Source: CAZCDM01 sp964497475 (GTDB taxonomy: Bacteria > Planctomycetota > Phycisphaerae > SM23-33). Taken from it: 12,335 nucleotides of DNA. The translations under genes and the position numbers were made by a program. The notes beneath the pieces were generated by a model. It did not search any database. It was not told where the DNA came from and was given only the letters and a program-made list of their open reading frames with translations. The stretch lies in the NCBI GenBank assembly GCA_964497475.1, contig CAZCDM010000062.1:1-12335 (forward strand), read 5' to 3'. This document shows positions 1-6,087 of the stretch, in pieces. Position 1 is the stretch's first letter. Each line of letters begins with the position of its first letter.

Positions 1-1
1 C

Positions 2-52
2 ACCACCGACGATGCCCGAGTGAAACTGAAGCGACTCTACCCATCCTTTTAG
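2..52 (+). CDS. C-terminal tail of a truncated upstream gene, possibly an IS630-type transposase
   Basis: Reading from base 2 gives TTDDARVKLKRLYPSF followed by TAG at 50-52; the gene begins outside the window. The tail is basic and protein-like. From memory, a D-A-R-x-K-L-x-x-L-Y-P ending is common at the C-terminus of IS630-family (winged-helix plus DDE) transposases, so a mobile-element origin is possible, but 16 residues cannot prove it. A second frame (from base 1) stays open to a TAG at 67-69 and is less protein-like. The gene converges on the leftward aminotransferase, whose stop lies 41 bases away. No T-rich terminator follows. Confidence 0.4.
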   Translation, partial: TTDDARVKLKRLYPSF

Positions 53-93
53 ATGAGACAGACTACTAGTTTGCCTGCCCTGCCGGGCGATGG

Positions 94-1458
94 TCAGGCG
101 AGGTCTTTGGCGATCTGCTCCATGACATCGATGCCTTCGCGGAGGGCTTCTTCGGTAATCATCAGCGGCGGGCAGAGCTTGATGCAGCAGCCGCCCACGC
201 CGACGGGGGCAAAGAGCATAATGCCCTGCTGGATGGCCCGGTTGACGAATTCCCATGCGGTGTCGGCATCGGCGTCGGTCGTGCCCGGCTGGGTAAACTG
301 TACCGCCCCGACCAGGCCGGTCGCGGCATAGGTGCCAACCTTGCCGCCGGCGGCATCGGCGATGCGTTTGCACCCTTCGAGCATGACCGGCTCGAGGGCG
401 GCGGCGTTTTCGATCATCTTCTCTTTCTCGATGAGTTCGAGGTTCGCCAGGGCCGCTGCCGAGCAGACGGGATTGGCCGAGTGGGTCGAGGTCATCTCGC
501 CCGGGCCGTACATGCTCATGAGTTCTTCCGTGCCGATGGTGGCCGAGAGCGGCATGCCGCCGCTGATGCCCTTGCCGCACGCGACGAGGTCGGGCACGAT
601 GCCGTAGTGCATGAAGCCGAAGGGCTTGCCCGTCCGGCCGAAGCCGGCCTGAACTTCATCGAAGATCAGCACCGCGTCGTGGCTGTCGCACCAGGCGCGG
701 AGGGCCTGGGCGTAGGCGGGCGGCATGAGGGTGGCGTTGCAGCCCTGGTAGGTTTCGCCCATCACGCCGCAGACGCGGGCCGGGTCGACGCCCTGTTCGG
801 CGAGGCTTTTTTCGAAGACCTCGAAGGAGGTGTCCTTCTGGCGGAAGCCCTCGGGGAACGGCACGTTGACGAAGGCGGGGTTGGGGCCGATCCAGTCTTT
901 GGCAGCGGCCGAGCCCCCGGCCAGCTGGGCGCCGTAGGTCCGCCCGTGGAAGCCGTTCTCGAACGTCACGAGGATGTTCTTTTCCGGGCCGACCTTGCGG
1001 AAGGCGCGGGTGCGGGCGAGCTTGATGCAGCACTCGGTGGCTTCCGAGCCGGTGGTCAGCAGGAAGATGCGTTTGAGCGGTTCGGGCAGCAGGCCGGTGA
1101 GTTTTTCGACGAGGCGATAGCGTGTCTCGGTGGGGAAGCAGTAGCTGTGGTAGAGCTTCTGGGAGGCCTTGGCGGCGATGGCGTCGCAGATTTCCTTTCG
1201 GCCGTGGCCGGAGGAGGTCACCAGCACGCCGCTGGAAAAGTCCAGCCAGGTATTGCCATGTGCATCGCCCACGGTGAAACCATCGCCGTGGTCCCAGACG
1301 ACAGGCGGCTGGCCGCCCATGCTGCGCGGCTCGAGGGCGCGAAGTTTTTCCAGCATCGCCGCCGACTCGGGGTGGGGAATCTGCGTGACGATGCGGCGGT
1401 ACCTGGTTTCGACGGTGGGAACGTCCTGCGGAATCAGGGGGAACTCTTTAGTAGCCAT
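94..1458 (-). CDS. Class III (4-aminobutyrate-type) PLP-dependent aminotransferase
   Basis: A 454-residue fold-type I, class III aminotransferase, cytosolic and of normal family length. Visible motifs are T-G-S-E-A at 136-140 (phosphate binding), F-H-G at 170-172 (ring stacking), F-D-E-V-Q at 266-270 with the pyridine-nitrogen aspartate D267, and C-G-K-G at 294-297 with K296 as the Schiff-base lysine. The family moves an amino group between an omega-amino acid, amino sugar or similar amine and a keto acid such as 2-oxoglutarate or pyruvate; the substrate cannot be deduced. The start is ATG at 1458, with only a weak purine run (AGAAAG) upstream. It is the last gene of the leftward set after the regulator and dehydrogenase, 34 bases behind the latter, so it probably acts on a ketone made by that dehydrogenase or on an amine from the same nutrient. 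The class is firm; a GABA, ornithine or amino-sugar role is open. Confidence 0.93.
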   Translation of the reverse strand: MATKEFPLIPQDVPTVETRYRRIVTQIPHPESAAMLEKLRALEPRSMGGQPPVVWDHGDGFTVGDAHGNTWLDFSSGVLVTSSGHGRKEICDAIAAKASQKLYHSYCFPTETRYRLVEKLTGLLPEPLKRIFLLTTGSEATECCIKLARTRAFRKVGPEKNILVTFENGFHGRTYGAQLAGGSAAAKDWIGPNPAFVNVPFPEGFRQKDTSFEVFEKSLAEQGVDPARVCGVMGETYQGCNATLMPPAYAQALRAWCDSHDAVLIFDEVQAGFGRTGKPFGFMHYGIVPDLVACGKGISGGMPLSATIGTEELMSMYGPGEMTSTHSANPVCSAAALANLELIEKEKMIENAAALEPVMLEGCKRIADAAGGKVGTYAATGLVGAVQFTQPGTTDADADTAWEFVNRAIQQGIMLFAPVGVGGCCIKLCPPLMITEEALREGIDVMEQIAKDLA

Positions 1459-1492
1459 GATGATCTTTCTGTGGGGTAAGGTGCAGCGGTGG

Positions 1493-2746
1493 TTATTTGT
1501 ATTCTTTGAAGCGGACGGTGGGCTCGTCGCCGTAGACGATTTCGATCTTGCGGCCTTGGTTCTGGATGCTCAGGCGGGCGGCTTCGACGACCAGCTCGTT
1601 GTAGGAGCTGTTGGCCGGGGTGGCCATGATGCCCTCGGCGTCGTAGCGGTCGATGAGCTTCTGTCGCTCGGCCAGGTCGGATATGGCCGAGGCTTCCACG
1701 CCGGCGCGGATGATGTACTCGGCGCTGCGGTGGCCGTAGCCGACGGGCGTGAGCCCATCGCCGCCGAGATCGAGCATCTGGAAGTAGTCAGGGTTTGGCT
1801 CGGCGTAGACGGTATCGCCGGGGTCGCTGCCGGCCGATTCGTAACTGTGCTTGACGCCGCGGAACTGATCGGAGTGCACCAGCAGGGTCGCGTCTTCGCT
1901 GCCCTGACACCACATGGTCAGCCCCTGTGCATTGCCCCCCGCCGCCCGGTCCGGGTAGCCGATGGCATCGACGACGCTGAGGCTCGCGCCGTTCTCCCAC
2001 AGCACGCGGCCGTCGGTCCAGAGGTAGCCCGTATTGCCGTTGGGGTACTCATCGACAATGCCGTAGACGCTCACGCTGGTCGGCTTGAGGCCGGTGATGA
2101 AGGCCACCAGGTCCACGTAATGGCAGCCGACGTAGGTGAACAGGTCGGTATTCTCGCAGGTGCACCAGTTCATGAAGTTCGAGTCGCGATAGTAGTACGG
2201 CTCGATCATCTGGGCCTGGGCGAGGCGGAACTCGCCGAGTCGGCCCTGGCGGTAGGTCCGCCGGGCCATGAGGTTGCGGTAGTCGAACCGCTTGTGATAC
2301 TCCACGCCGACGACGATGCCCTTGCTCCGGGCGAGTGCGGCGATTTCCTCGGCCTGGCTGTGCTGGAGGACGAGGGGCTTGACGATGCAGACGTGCTGGT
2401 CGTTTTCGATGGCGGCCTTGAGGACCGGGTAGTGAACCTGGTCGGGCACGGCGATGACGGCGATGCTGCCGGCCGGTGCGTCGGCCAGGACCTGCTTGTA
2501 GAGGTCCGGGTGCGGCTCGTCAAGATCGGTCGTGGCCGGGTCCGGGTGGGGCGTGAAGCTCTGGCTCGGAAAGGCGCGGGCCAGGGCCGGGTCGTCCTGG
2601 AGGGTCTTGAGCGGGCCGGCGTTGAGAGCACAGACGTGGATGTCGCCGACGACGCCCTCCCGCTGCATCTGGTAGATCGTCGGCAGGAGCTGAATCTGCG
2701 TAATCATGCCGCCGCCAATGACGGTGACCTGCGGTGCGTTGCTCAT
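1493..2746 (-). CDS. Gfo/Idh/MocA family NAD(P)-dependent oxidoreductase
   Basis: A 417-residue cytosolic dehydrogenase. The N-terminal Rossmann fold has G-G-G-M-I-T at 11-16 as its nucleotide loop. The usual E-K-P signature appears as C-I-V-K-P (120-124), keeping the catalytic lysine K123 and proline but with V in place of E. E-Y-H-K-R-F-D follows at 149-155, then G-C-H-Y-V-D at 207-212 with the family's histidine/aspartate pair. The C-terminal half carries the substrate-binding sheet. Family members oxidise or reduce hydroxyls of sugars, cyclitols and related compounds. The reading frame is open upstream to about 3643, but homology begins at the ATG at 2746, which follows AAAGGA and overlaps the regulator's stop as ATGA, so this start is well supported. 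The substrate is unknown; the aminotransferase behind it suggests that the ketone could be aminated or the reverse. Confidence 0.93.
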   Translation of the reverse strand: MSNAPQVTVIGGGMITQIQLLPTIYQMQREGVVGDIHVCALNAGPLKTLQDDPALARAFPSQSFTPHPDPATTDLDEPHPDLYKQVLADAPAGSIAVIAVPDQVHYPVLKAAIENDQHVCIVKPLVLQHSQAEEIAALARSKGIVVGVEYHKRFDYRNLMARRTYRQGRLGEFRLAQAQMIEPYYYRDSNFMNWCTCENTDLFTYVGCHYVDLVAFITGLKPTSVSVYGIVDEYPNGNTGYLWTDGRVLWENGASLSVVDAIGYPDRAAGGNAQGLTMWCQGSEDATLLVHSDQFRGVKHSYESAGSDPGDTVYAEPNPDYFQMLDLGGDGLTPVGYGHRSAEYIIRAGVEASAISDLAERQKLIDRYDAEGIMATPANSSYNELVVEAARLSIQNQGRKIEIVYGDEPTVRFKEYK

Positions 2747-2758
2747 CGGTATTCCTTT
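2743..2758 (-). promoter_or_regulatory. Shine-Dalgarno and ATGA stop/start overlap coupling regulator to dehydrogenase
   Basis: On the minus strand AAAGGA (2758-2753) lies 6 bases before the ATG at 2746-2744. The regulator's TGA occupies 2745-2743, so the two reading frames share ATGA. This is a standard arrangement for translational coupling and fixes the start of the dehydrogenase. Confidence 0.8.
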
Positions 2759-3495
2759 GCGAGTTTGGGGGTTCGTGAGGCGGGTTTGCGCCGGGTGCGG
2801 CGCGGTGCGGGCCGGGCCGATCGGCCCGACGGGGTTTCGTGTGATTTCATCTGGCCGAGGTGGTCGGTCAGGGCGTTTTCGGCCTGGCGGACATTGCGAT
2901 CGACAAGGGCGTCGAGCAGGCGGCGATGGCTGTCGAGGGCAAGCTTCTGGTCGCCGGGGCGGTTGGAGGAGTAGACCGACGAGAAACGGTGGTACTCGTA
3001 GATGGCCGCGAAGGCGGTGACCAGCACGGTATTGCCGCTGGCTTCGACGAGGGTCTGGTGGAAGGCCAGGTCGCTTTCGAGAAAGGCCGGCAGGTCGTCG
3101 AGATCGTCGGCCATCCGCTCGATGAGGCCGGCGAGGCGGTCGAGGTCGGCCCGGGATCGTTTCTCGCAGGCGGCCCGGCAGGCGGCGAGCTCGATGGCCA
3201 GGCGTGCGTCGACTACGTCGTCCATGGAGACCTGCTTGAAGTCCGGCGGGAGCAGCTCGGCCGGCAGGCGACGCGGCGAGACGTGACGGACATACACGCC
3301 GGAGTTGGGCTTGATCTCGACGACGCCGAGGCGGTCGAGTTCGCCCAGGGCCTTGCGCAGCGTGCCGCGGCTGACCTCGAAGCGGCGCGTCAGCTCGCGC
3401 TCGGCGGGCAGACGCTCGCCCGGCTGGACCCGCCCGGCAGCGACCGAGCCGATGATCTCGCGGATGATCGTGATGTAAAGAGGTTCGCGTTCCAT
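2743..3495 (-). CDS. GntR-family transcriptional regulator, FadR subfamily (FCD domain)
   Basis: A 250-residue DNA-binding regulator. Residues 5-69 form the GntR winged helix-turn-helix, including P-G-E-R-L-P-A-E-R-E-L (25-35), S-R-G-T-L-R-K-A-L (42-50) and the wing G-V-V-E-I-K-P-N-S-G-V (57-67). Residues about 92-215 are a helical FCD ligand domain with the usual metal-site residues D142, H146, H190 and H212. Residues 214-250 are an arginine/lysine/proline-rich tail, longer and more basic than usual. I chose ATG at 3495: homology begins there, and the in-frame TTG at 3525 would place the start inside the inverted repeat at 3503-3527. Neither start has a clear Shine-Dalgarno. It is the first gene of the leftward operon and diverges from the sulfatase, so it most likely represses its own operon and perhaps the sulfatase until a sugar acid or similar metabolite binds. 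Confidence 0.93.
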   Translation of the reverse strand: MEREPLYITIIREIIGSVAAGRVQPGERLPAERELTRRFEVSRGTLRKALGELDRLGVVEIKPNSGVYVRHVSPRRLPAELLPPDFKQVSMDDVVDARLAIELAACRAACEKRSRADLDRLAGLIERMADDLDDLPAFLESDLAFHQTLVEASGNTVLVTAFAAIYEYHRFSSVYSSNRPGDQKLALDSHRRLLDALVDRNVRQAENALTDHLGQMKSHETPSGRSARPAPRRTRRKPASRTPKLAKEYR

Positions 3496-3502
3496 GGCTT
3501 GA

Positions 3503-3527
3503 AATTGGTCTGATATGTGTACCAATT
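3503..3527. promoter_or_regulatory. Candidate GntR operator, inverted repeat
   Basis: AATTGGT (3503-3509) and ACCAATT (3521-3527) are perfect inverted repeats of 7 bases separated by 11. The TGGT...ACCA core resembles the outer bases of FadR-type sites, though the spacing is wider than the classical 17-base FadR site. It begins 7 bases from the regulator's ATG and covers the candidate -10 of the regulator, as expected for autorepression. No second complete copy was seen in the window. Confidence 0.6.
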
Positions 3528-3544
3528 CGAGCCGACGGCTGCAA
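3516..3544 (-). promoter_or_regulatory. Candidate promoter of the regulator-dehydrogenase-aminotransferase operon
   Basis: On the minus strand a -35-like TTGCAG (3544-3539) and a weak -10-like TACACA (3521-3516) are separated by 17 bases. The -10 lies inside the inverted repeat 3503-3527. The -10 match is poor, so the position is tentative, but no better pair exists in the 122-base intergenic region on this strand. Confidence 0.4.
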
Positions 3545-3582
3545 GGGCAAACCGCAGCGGCCGGGAATAAATTTCCAGTGCC

Positions 3583-3611
3583 TTGGCCCCTGCCGGTCGC
3601 GCGGGTATACT
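3583..3611 (+). promoter_or_regulatory. Candidate sigma-70 promoter of the sulfatase, leaderless
   Basis: TTGGCC (3583-3588) and TATACT (3606-3611) are separated by 17 bases. The -10 matches the consensus at five of six positions. Only 6 bases separate it from the ATG at 3618, so transcription should start at or next to the A of the start codon. No Shine-Dalgarno is present upstream, which fits a leaderless message. Confidence 0.6.
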
Positions 3612-3617
3612 CGCGCC

Positions 3618-5063
3618 ATGGCTAAGCAACCCAACATCCTCATTCTGCTGAGCGATCAGCTCCGCCGCCGCAGCCTGGGCACCTACGGCCACGAGCAGAT
3701 CGACACCCCCAACATCGACCGCCTCGCCGCCAACGGTGCGTGCTTCGAAAACGCCTGTTCGAGCTATCCCATCTGCGTGCCGTTCCGCTTCACGCTGATG
3801 ACCGGCCAGACCGCCCAGAGCAGGCTGGTTCCCGGCATCGAGTGGCGGATGAGCCCGGCCGAGCGGACCCTGGCCGATGAGTTCAACGAAGCCGGCTACG
3901 AGACGCTGTACGTGGGCAAGTGGCACTTGTATGGCGATACGTTCCACATGCCCGGCTACGGTCGTCACCACGAGGGCCGACGCCCCGTGCCCCGCAGCCA
4001 CCAGGGCCGATGGCAGCACTGGCGGGGCTTTGAGCTGCGGAACGACCCGTTCCACACCTGCTACTTCGTCGACGACGACCCCACGCCCCGCCGCGTGCCC
4101 GGCTATCAGACCGACGGGCTGTGCGACATCGCGATGGATTTCCTCGCCAACGACCGCGATACGTCCAAGCCGTTCTGTGCGGTCGTCAGTGTTGAACCGC
4201 CCCACCCCCCCTACGACGCCCCGCAGGAGAATCTCGACCGATGGGCCGAGCGAGACTTGGTCCTGCCGGAGAACTTCATGACGGCCTTTGACGATTTCGG
4301 TGAAGGCGAAGAGCCACTGACCGAAGAAAACCGCGCCTCCCGCATCGTCGAATTCCGCCGCTATCACGCGATGGTTGAAAACCTCGACGCCAATGTGGGC
4401 CGGATGATGGACTTCCTCCAGAGCCATGGCCTGGCCGAGGATACCATCGTGCTGCTGTTGAGCGATCATGGCGACCATCTCGGCAGCCACTGCCTTCGCA
4501 GCAGGAAGCAGTATCCCTACGAGGAATCGGTAGGCATACCGCTGATCGTGGCCGGGCCCGGGATCGCGTCGGGCCAGCGGATCGCCCTGCCGAGCAACAC
4601 CGAGGACCTCTTTCCGACGATTCTCGGCCTGGCGGGCCTGTGCCCTCGTGATGCGGTCCCCGGGGGGAACCTCTCTGGCGTGGTGACCGGCACAGCCGAC
4701 GAGATCGACAGGCCAGGCGTGCTGCTGGGTTTCGTCAGCGAGTTGCGGAAGGAACAAGCCTTCTGCCAGAAGACCTGGCGAGCCTTTCGGAGCGAACGGT
4801 ATTGCTACATTGTTTTCGGCGACAATACCGGGGCCGAGCCGGCGGGTTTTTTCGATCTCCAGAACGACCCCGAGCAGATGGAGAATCGTATCGGCTCGGC
4901 CGAGCATCAGGAACTCATCGCCCAGCATCACCGCTGGCTGGTCGATGAGCTCAATCGCGTGGAAGACGATTACCCCCTGGCCGCTGCATTGGGTTGCGAG
5001 GCGCGGCACGTCTATCCCGACGAGCGGATCTCGGCCGAGGAACTTCCCTTTACCCAGGACTGA
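3618..5063 (+). CDS. Formylglycine-dependent sulfatase (type I, alkaline phosphatase superfamily)
   Basis: A 481-residue type I sulfatase that hydrolyses a sulfate ester. The modification motif C-V-P-F-R at 53-57, followed by F-T-L-M-T-G (58-63), keeps the C-x-P-x-R form, so C53 should become formylglycine. Metal-site and active-site residues are visible: S-D-Q at 12-14, K101 and H103 in G-K-W-H, H196 in P-P-H-P-P-Y, S-D-H-G-D-H at 282-287 and K297 before Y-P-Y-E-E-S. There is no signal peptide (M-A-K-Q-P-N-I-L-I-L), whereas many planctomycete sulfatases are exported, so this one should act in the cytosol on an imported small sulfated compound. The start directly follows a promoter-like sequence. 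It diverges from the regulator operon and converges on the ROK kinase with 17 bases between stops and no terminator. A choline-sulfatase-like or sugar-sulfatase role are both possible. Confidence 0.93.
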   Translation: MAKQPNILILLSDQLRRRSLGTYGHEQIDTPNIDRLAANGACFENACSSYPICVPFRFTLMTGQTAQSRLVPGIEWRMSPAERTLADEFNEAGYETLYVGKWHLYGDTFHMPGYGRHHEGRRPVPRSHQGRWQHWRGFELRNDPFHTCYFVDDDPTPRRVPGYQTDGLCDIAMDFLANDRDTSKPFCAVVSVEPPHPPYDAPQENLDRWAERDLVLPENFMTAFDDFGEGEEPLTEENRASRIVEFRRYHAMVENLDANVGRMMDFLQSHGLAEDTIVLLLSDHGDHLGSHCLRSRKQYPYEESVGIPLIVAGPGIASGQRIALPSNTEDLFPTILGLAGLCPRDAVPGGNLSGVVTGTADEIDRPGVLLGFVSELRKEQAFCQKTWRAFRSERYCYIVFGDNTGAEPAGFFDLQNDPEQMENRIGSAEHQELIAQHHRWLVDELNRVEDDYPLAAALGCEARHVYPDERISAEELPFTQD

Positions 5064-5080
5064 CGAAGGGCGACGTGAGG

Positions 5081-6064
5081 TCAGGCGTTGACGGCGTCGA
5101 GTTCGCCGAAGGCCTGCCAGGCCACCCCGGCCGCTCCGACCGCGCCGGCATCGGAGCCGAGCGTTGCGATGGCCAGCTCGGTCTTCTGCTCGAAGAGCGT
5201 CCAGTTCTGCTCCAGCCAGTGCTTGCGGACCGGATCGAGCAGGTCGTCGCCGGCGTTGCTGAGCCCGCCGGCCAGGACAATGCGGTCCGGGTCGAAGATG
5301 TGACAGAGGTTGATGCACCCGATGGCCAGGTGGTAGCAGCACTCGTCCCAGACCTTCGCAGCCAGTTCATCACCGGCCCGGCGTGCTTGGTTGATGTCCC
5401 GCGAATCGATCGAGCCCTTCTCGGCCAGAATGTCCTGCAGGGAGCTTTGCTCGCCTTGTTGCAGGTGGAGCGTGGTGTGGCGGGCCAGGTTCACTGCCGA
5501 GCAGTATTGTTCGAGGCAGCCCTTCTGGCCGCACTTGCACTGCCGCCCGCCGGGCTTGATGATGATGTGTCCGACCTCCCCGCCCATGTCGTGGCGGCCG
5601 TGGATGATCTGCCCGTGGTAGATCAGCCCGCTACCCAGCCCCGTGCCGAGGGTCAGCATGCTCATGGCCTGGCTGCCCCGCCCGGCGCCGATGAGATACT
5701 CGGCGAAGGCGGCCGAATTGGCGTCGTTCTCCAGCGTCGTCGGCAGCGAGAGTTTTTCGCCCACGGCATCGCGCAGGGGCAGGTTCTCCATACCGGGGAT
5801 GTTCGGCAGGGCCAGCAGTACGCCTTTACGGATGTCCAACGGCCCGGGCGAGCCAATGCCGACAGCCAGGATGTTCTCGCGATCGATGGCGCGATGCTCG
5901 ATGAGCTGATTGACCCCGGTGACGATCTGGTCGATTACCGCCTCGGGGCCCTGATCGATCGGCGTGGGCAGAGACGTCACCTCGCCGGGGGTGAGCGATT
6001 CGTCCAGCGCGGAAAACTTGATCGCCGTGCCCCCGAAGTCAACGCCAATGCAGACCTTCGCCAT
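5081..6064 (-). CDS. ROK-family sugar kinase (glucokinase-like)
   Basis: A 327-residue cytosolic kinase that should phosphorylate a hexose or N-acyl hexosamine with ATP. Motifs in order: the phosphate-1 loop D-F-G-G-T-A-I-K (9-16), G-S-P-G-P-L-D (71-77), L-E-N-D-A-N (111-116) with the catalytic base D114, L-G-T-G-L-G-S-G (139-146), and the ROK zinc site G-G-E-V-G-H (161-166) with C-x-C-G-x-x-G-C at 176-183 (H166, C176, C178, C183). This matches zinc-dependent ROK kinases such as bacterial glucokinases rather than the DNA-binding ROK repressors, as no N-terminal helix-turn-helix is present. ATG at 6064 is preceded by GGAAAGG about 10 bases upstream. The gene starts 23 bases after the aspartyl protease stop and is probably on the same message. 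Glucokinase is likely; mannose, fructose or N-acetylhexosamine kinase cannot be excluded. Confidence 0.93.
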   Translation of the reverse strand: MAKVCIGVDFGGTAIKFSALDESLTPGEVTSLPTPIDQGPEAVIDQIVTGVNQLIEHRAIDRENILAVGIGSPGPLDIRKGVLLALPNIPGMENLPLRDAVGEKLSLPTTLENDANSAAFAEYLIGAGRGSQAMSMLTLGTGLGSGLIYHGQIIHGRHDMGGEVGHIIIKPGGRQCKCGQKGCLEQYCSAVNLARHTTLHLQQGEQSSLQDILAEKGSIDSRDINQARRAGDELAAKVWDECCYHLAIGCINLCHIFDPDRIVLAGGLSNAGDDLLDPVRKHWLEQNWTLFEQKTELAIATLGSDAGAVGAAGVAWQAFGELDAVNA

Positions 6065-6087
6065 GGATCGTACACCTTTCCGTCAGA

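Noticed and set aside
73..99. Possible terminator hairpin (GCCTG...CAGGC with an inner CCC/GGG)
   Set aside because: The stem includes the aminotransferase stop codon and neither strand has a T-tract after it, so it does not qualify as an intrinsic terminator.
481..1479. A 332-residue rightward frame antisense to the aminotransferase
   Set aside because: Composition (G, A, E, V-rich) is the usual mirror of a GC-rich gene, and the aminotransferase is unambiguous.
1493..3643. A 716-residue leftward frame suggesting a much longer dehydrogenase
   Set aside because: Only residues from the ATG at 2746 match the family; the upstream part is out of frame with, and overlaps, the clear GntR gene and is an arginine/proline-rich shadow typical of GC-rich DNA.
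5064..5080. Bidirectional terminator between the convergent sulfatase and ROK kinase genes
   Set aside because: Only 17 bases separate the stops and no inverted repeat is visible in them.
3390..5342. A 650-residue leftward frame antisense to the sulfatase
   Set aside because: The plus-strand sulfatase has all catalytic motifs; the antisense product has no recognisable domain.
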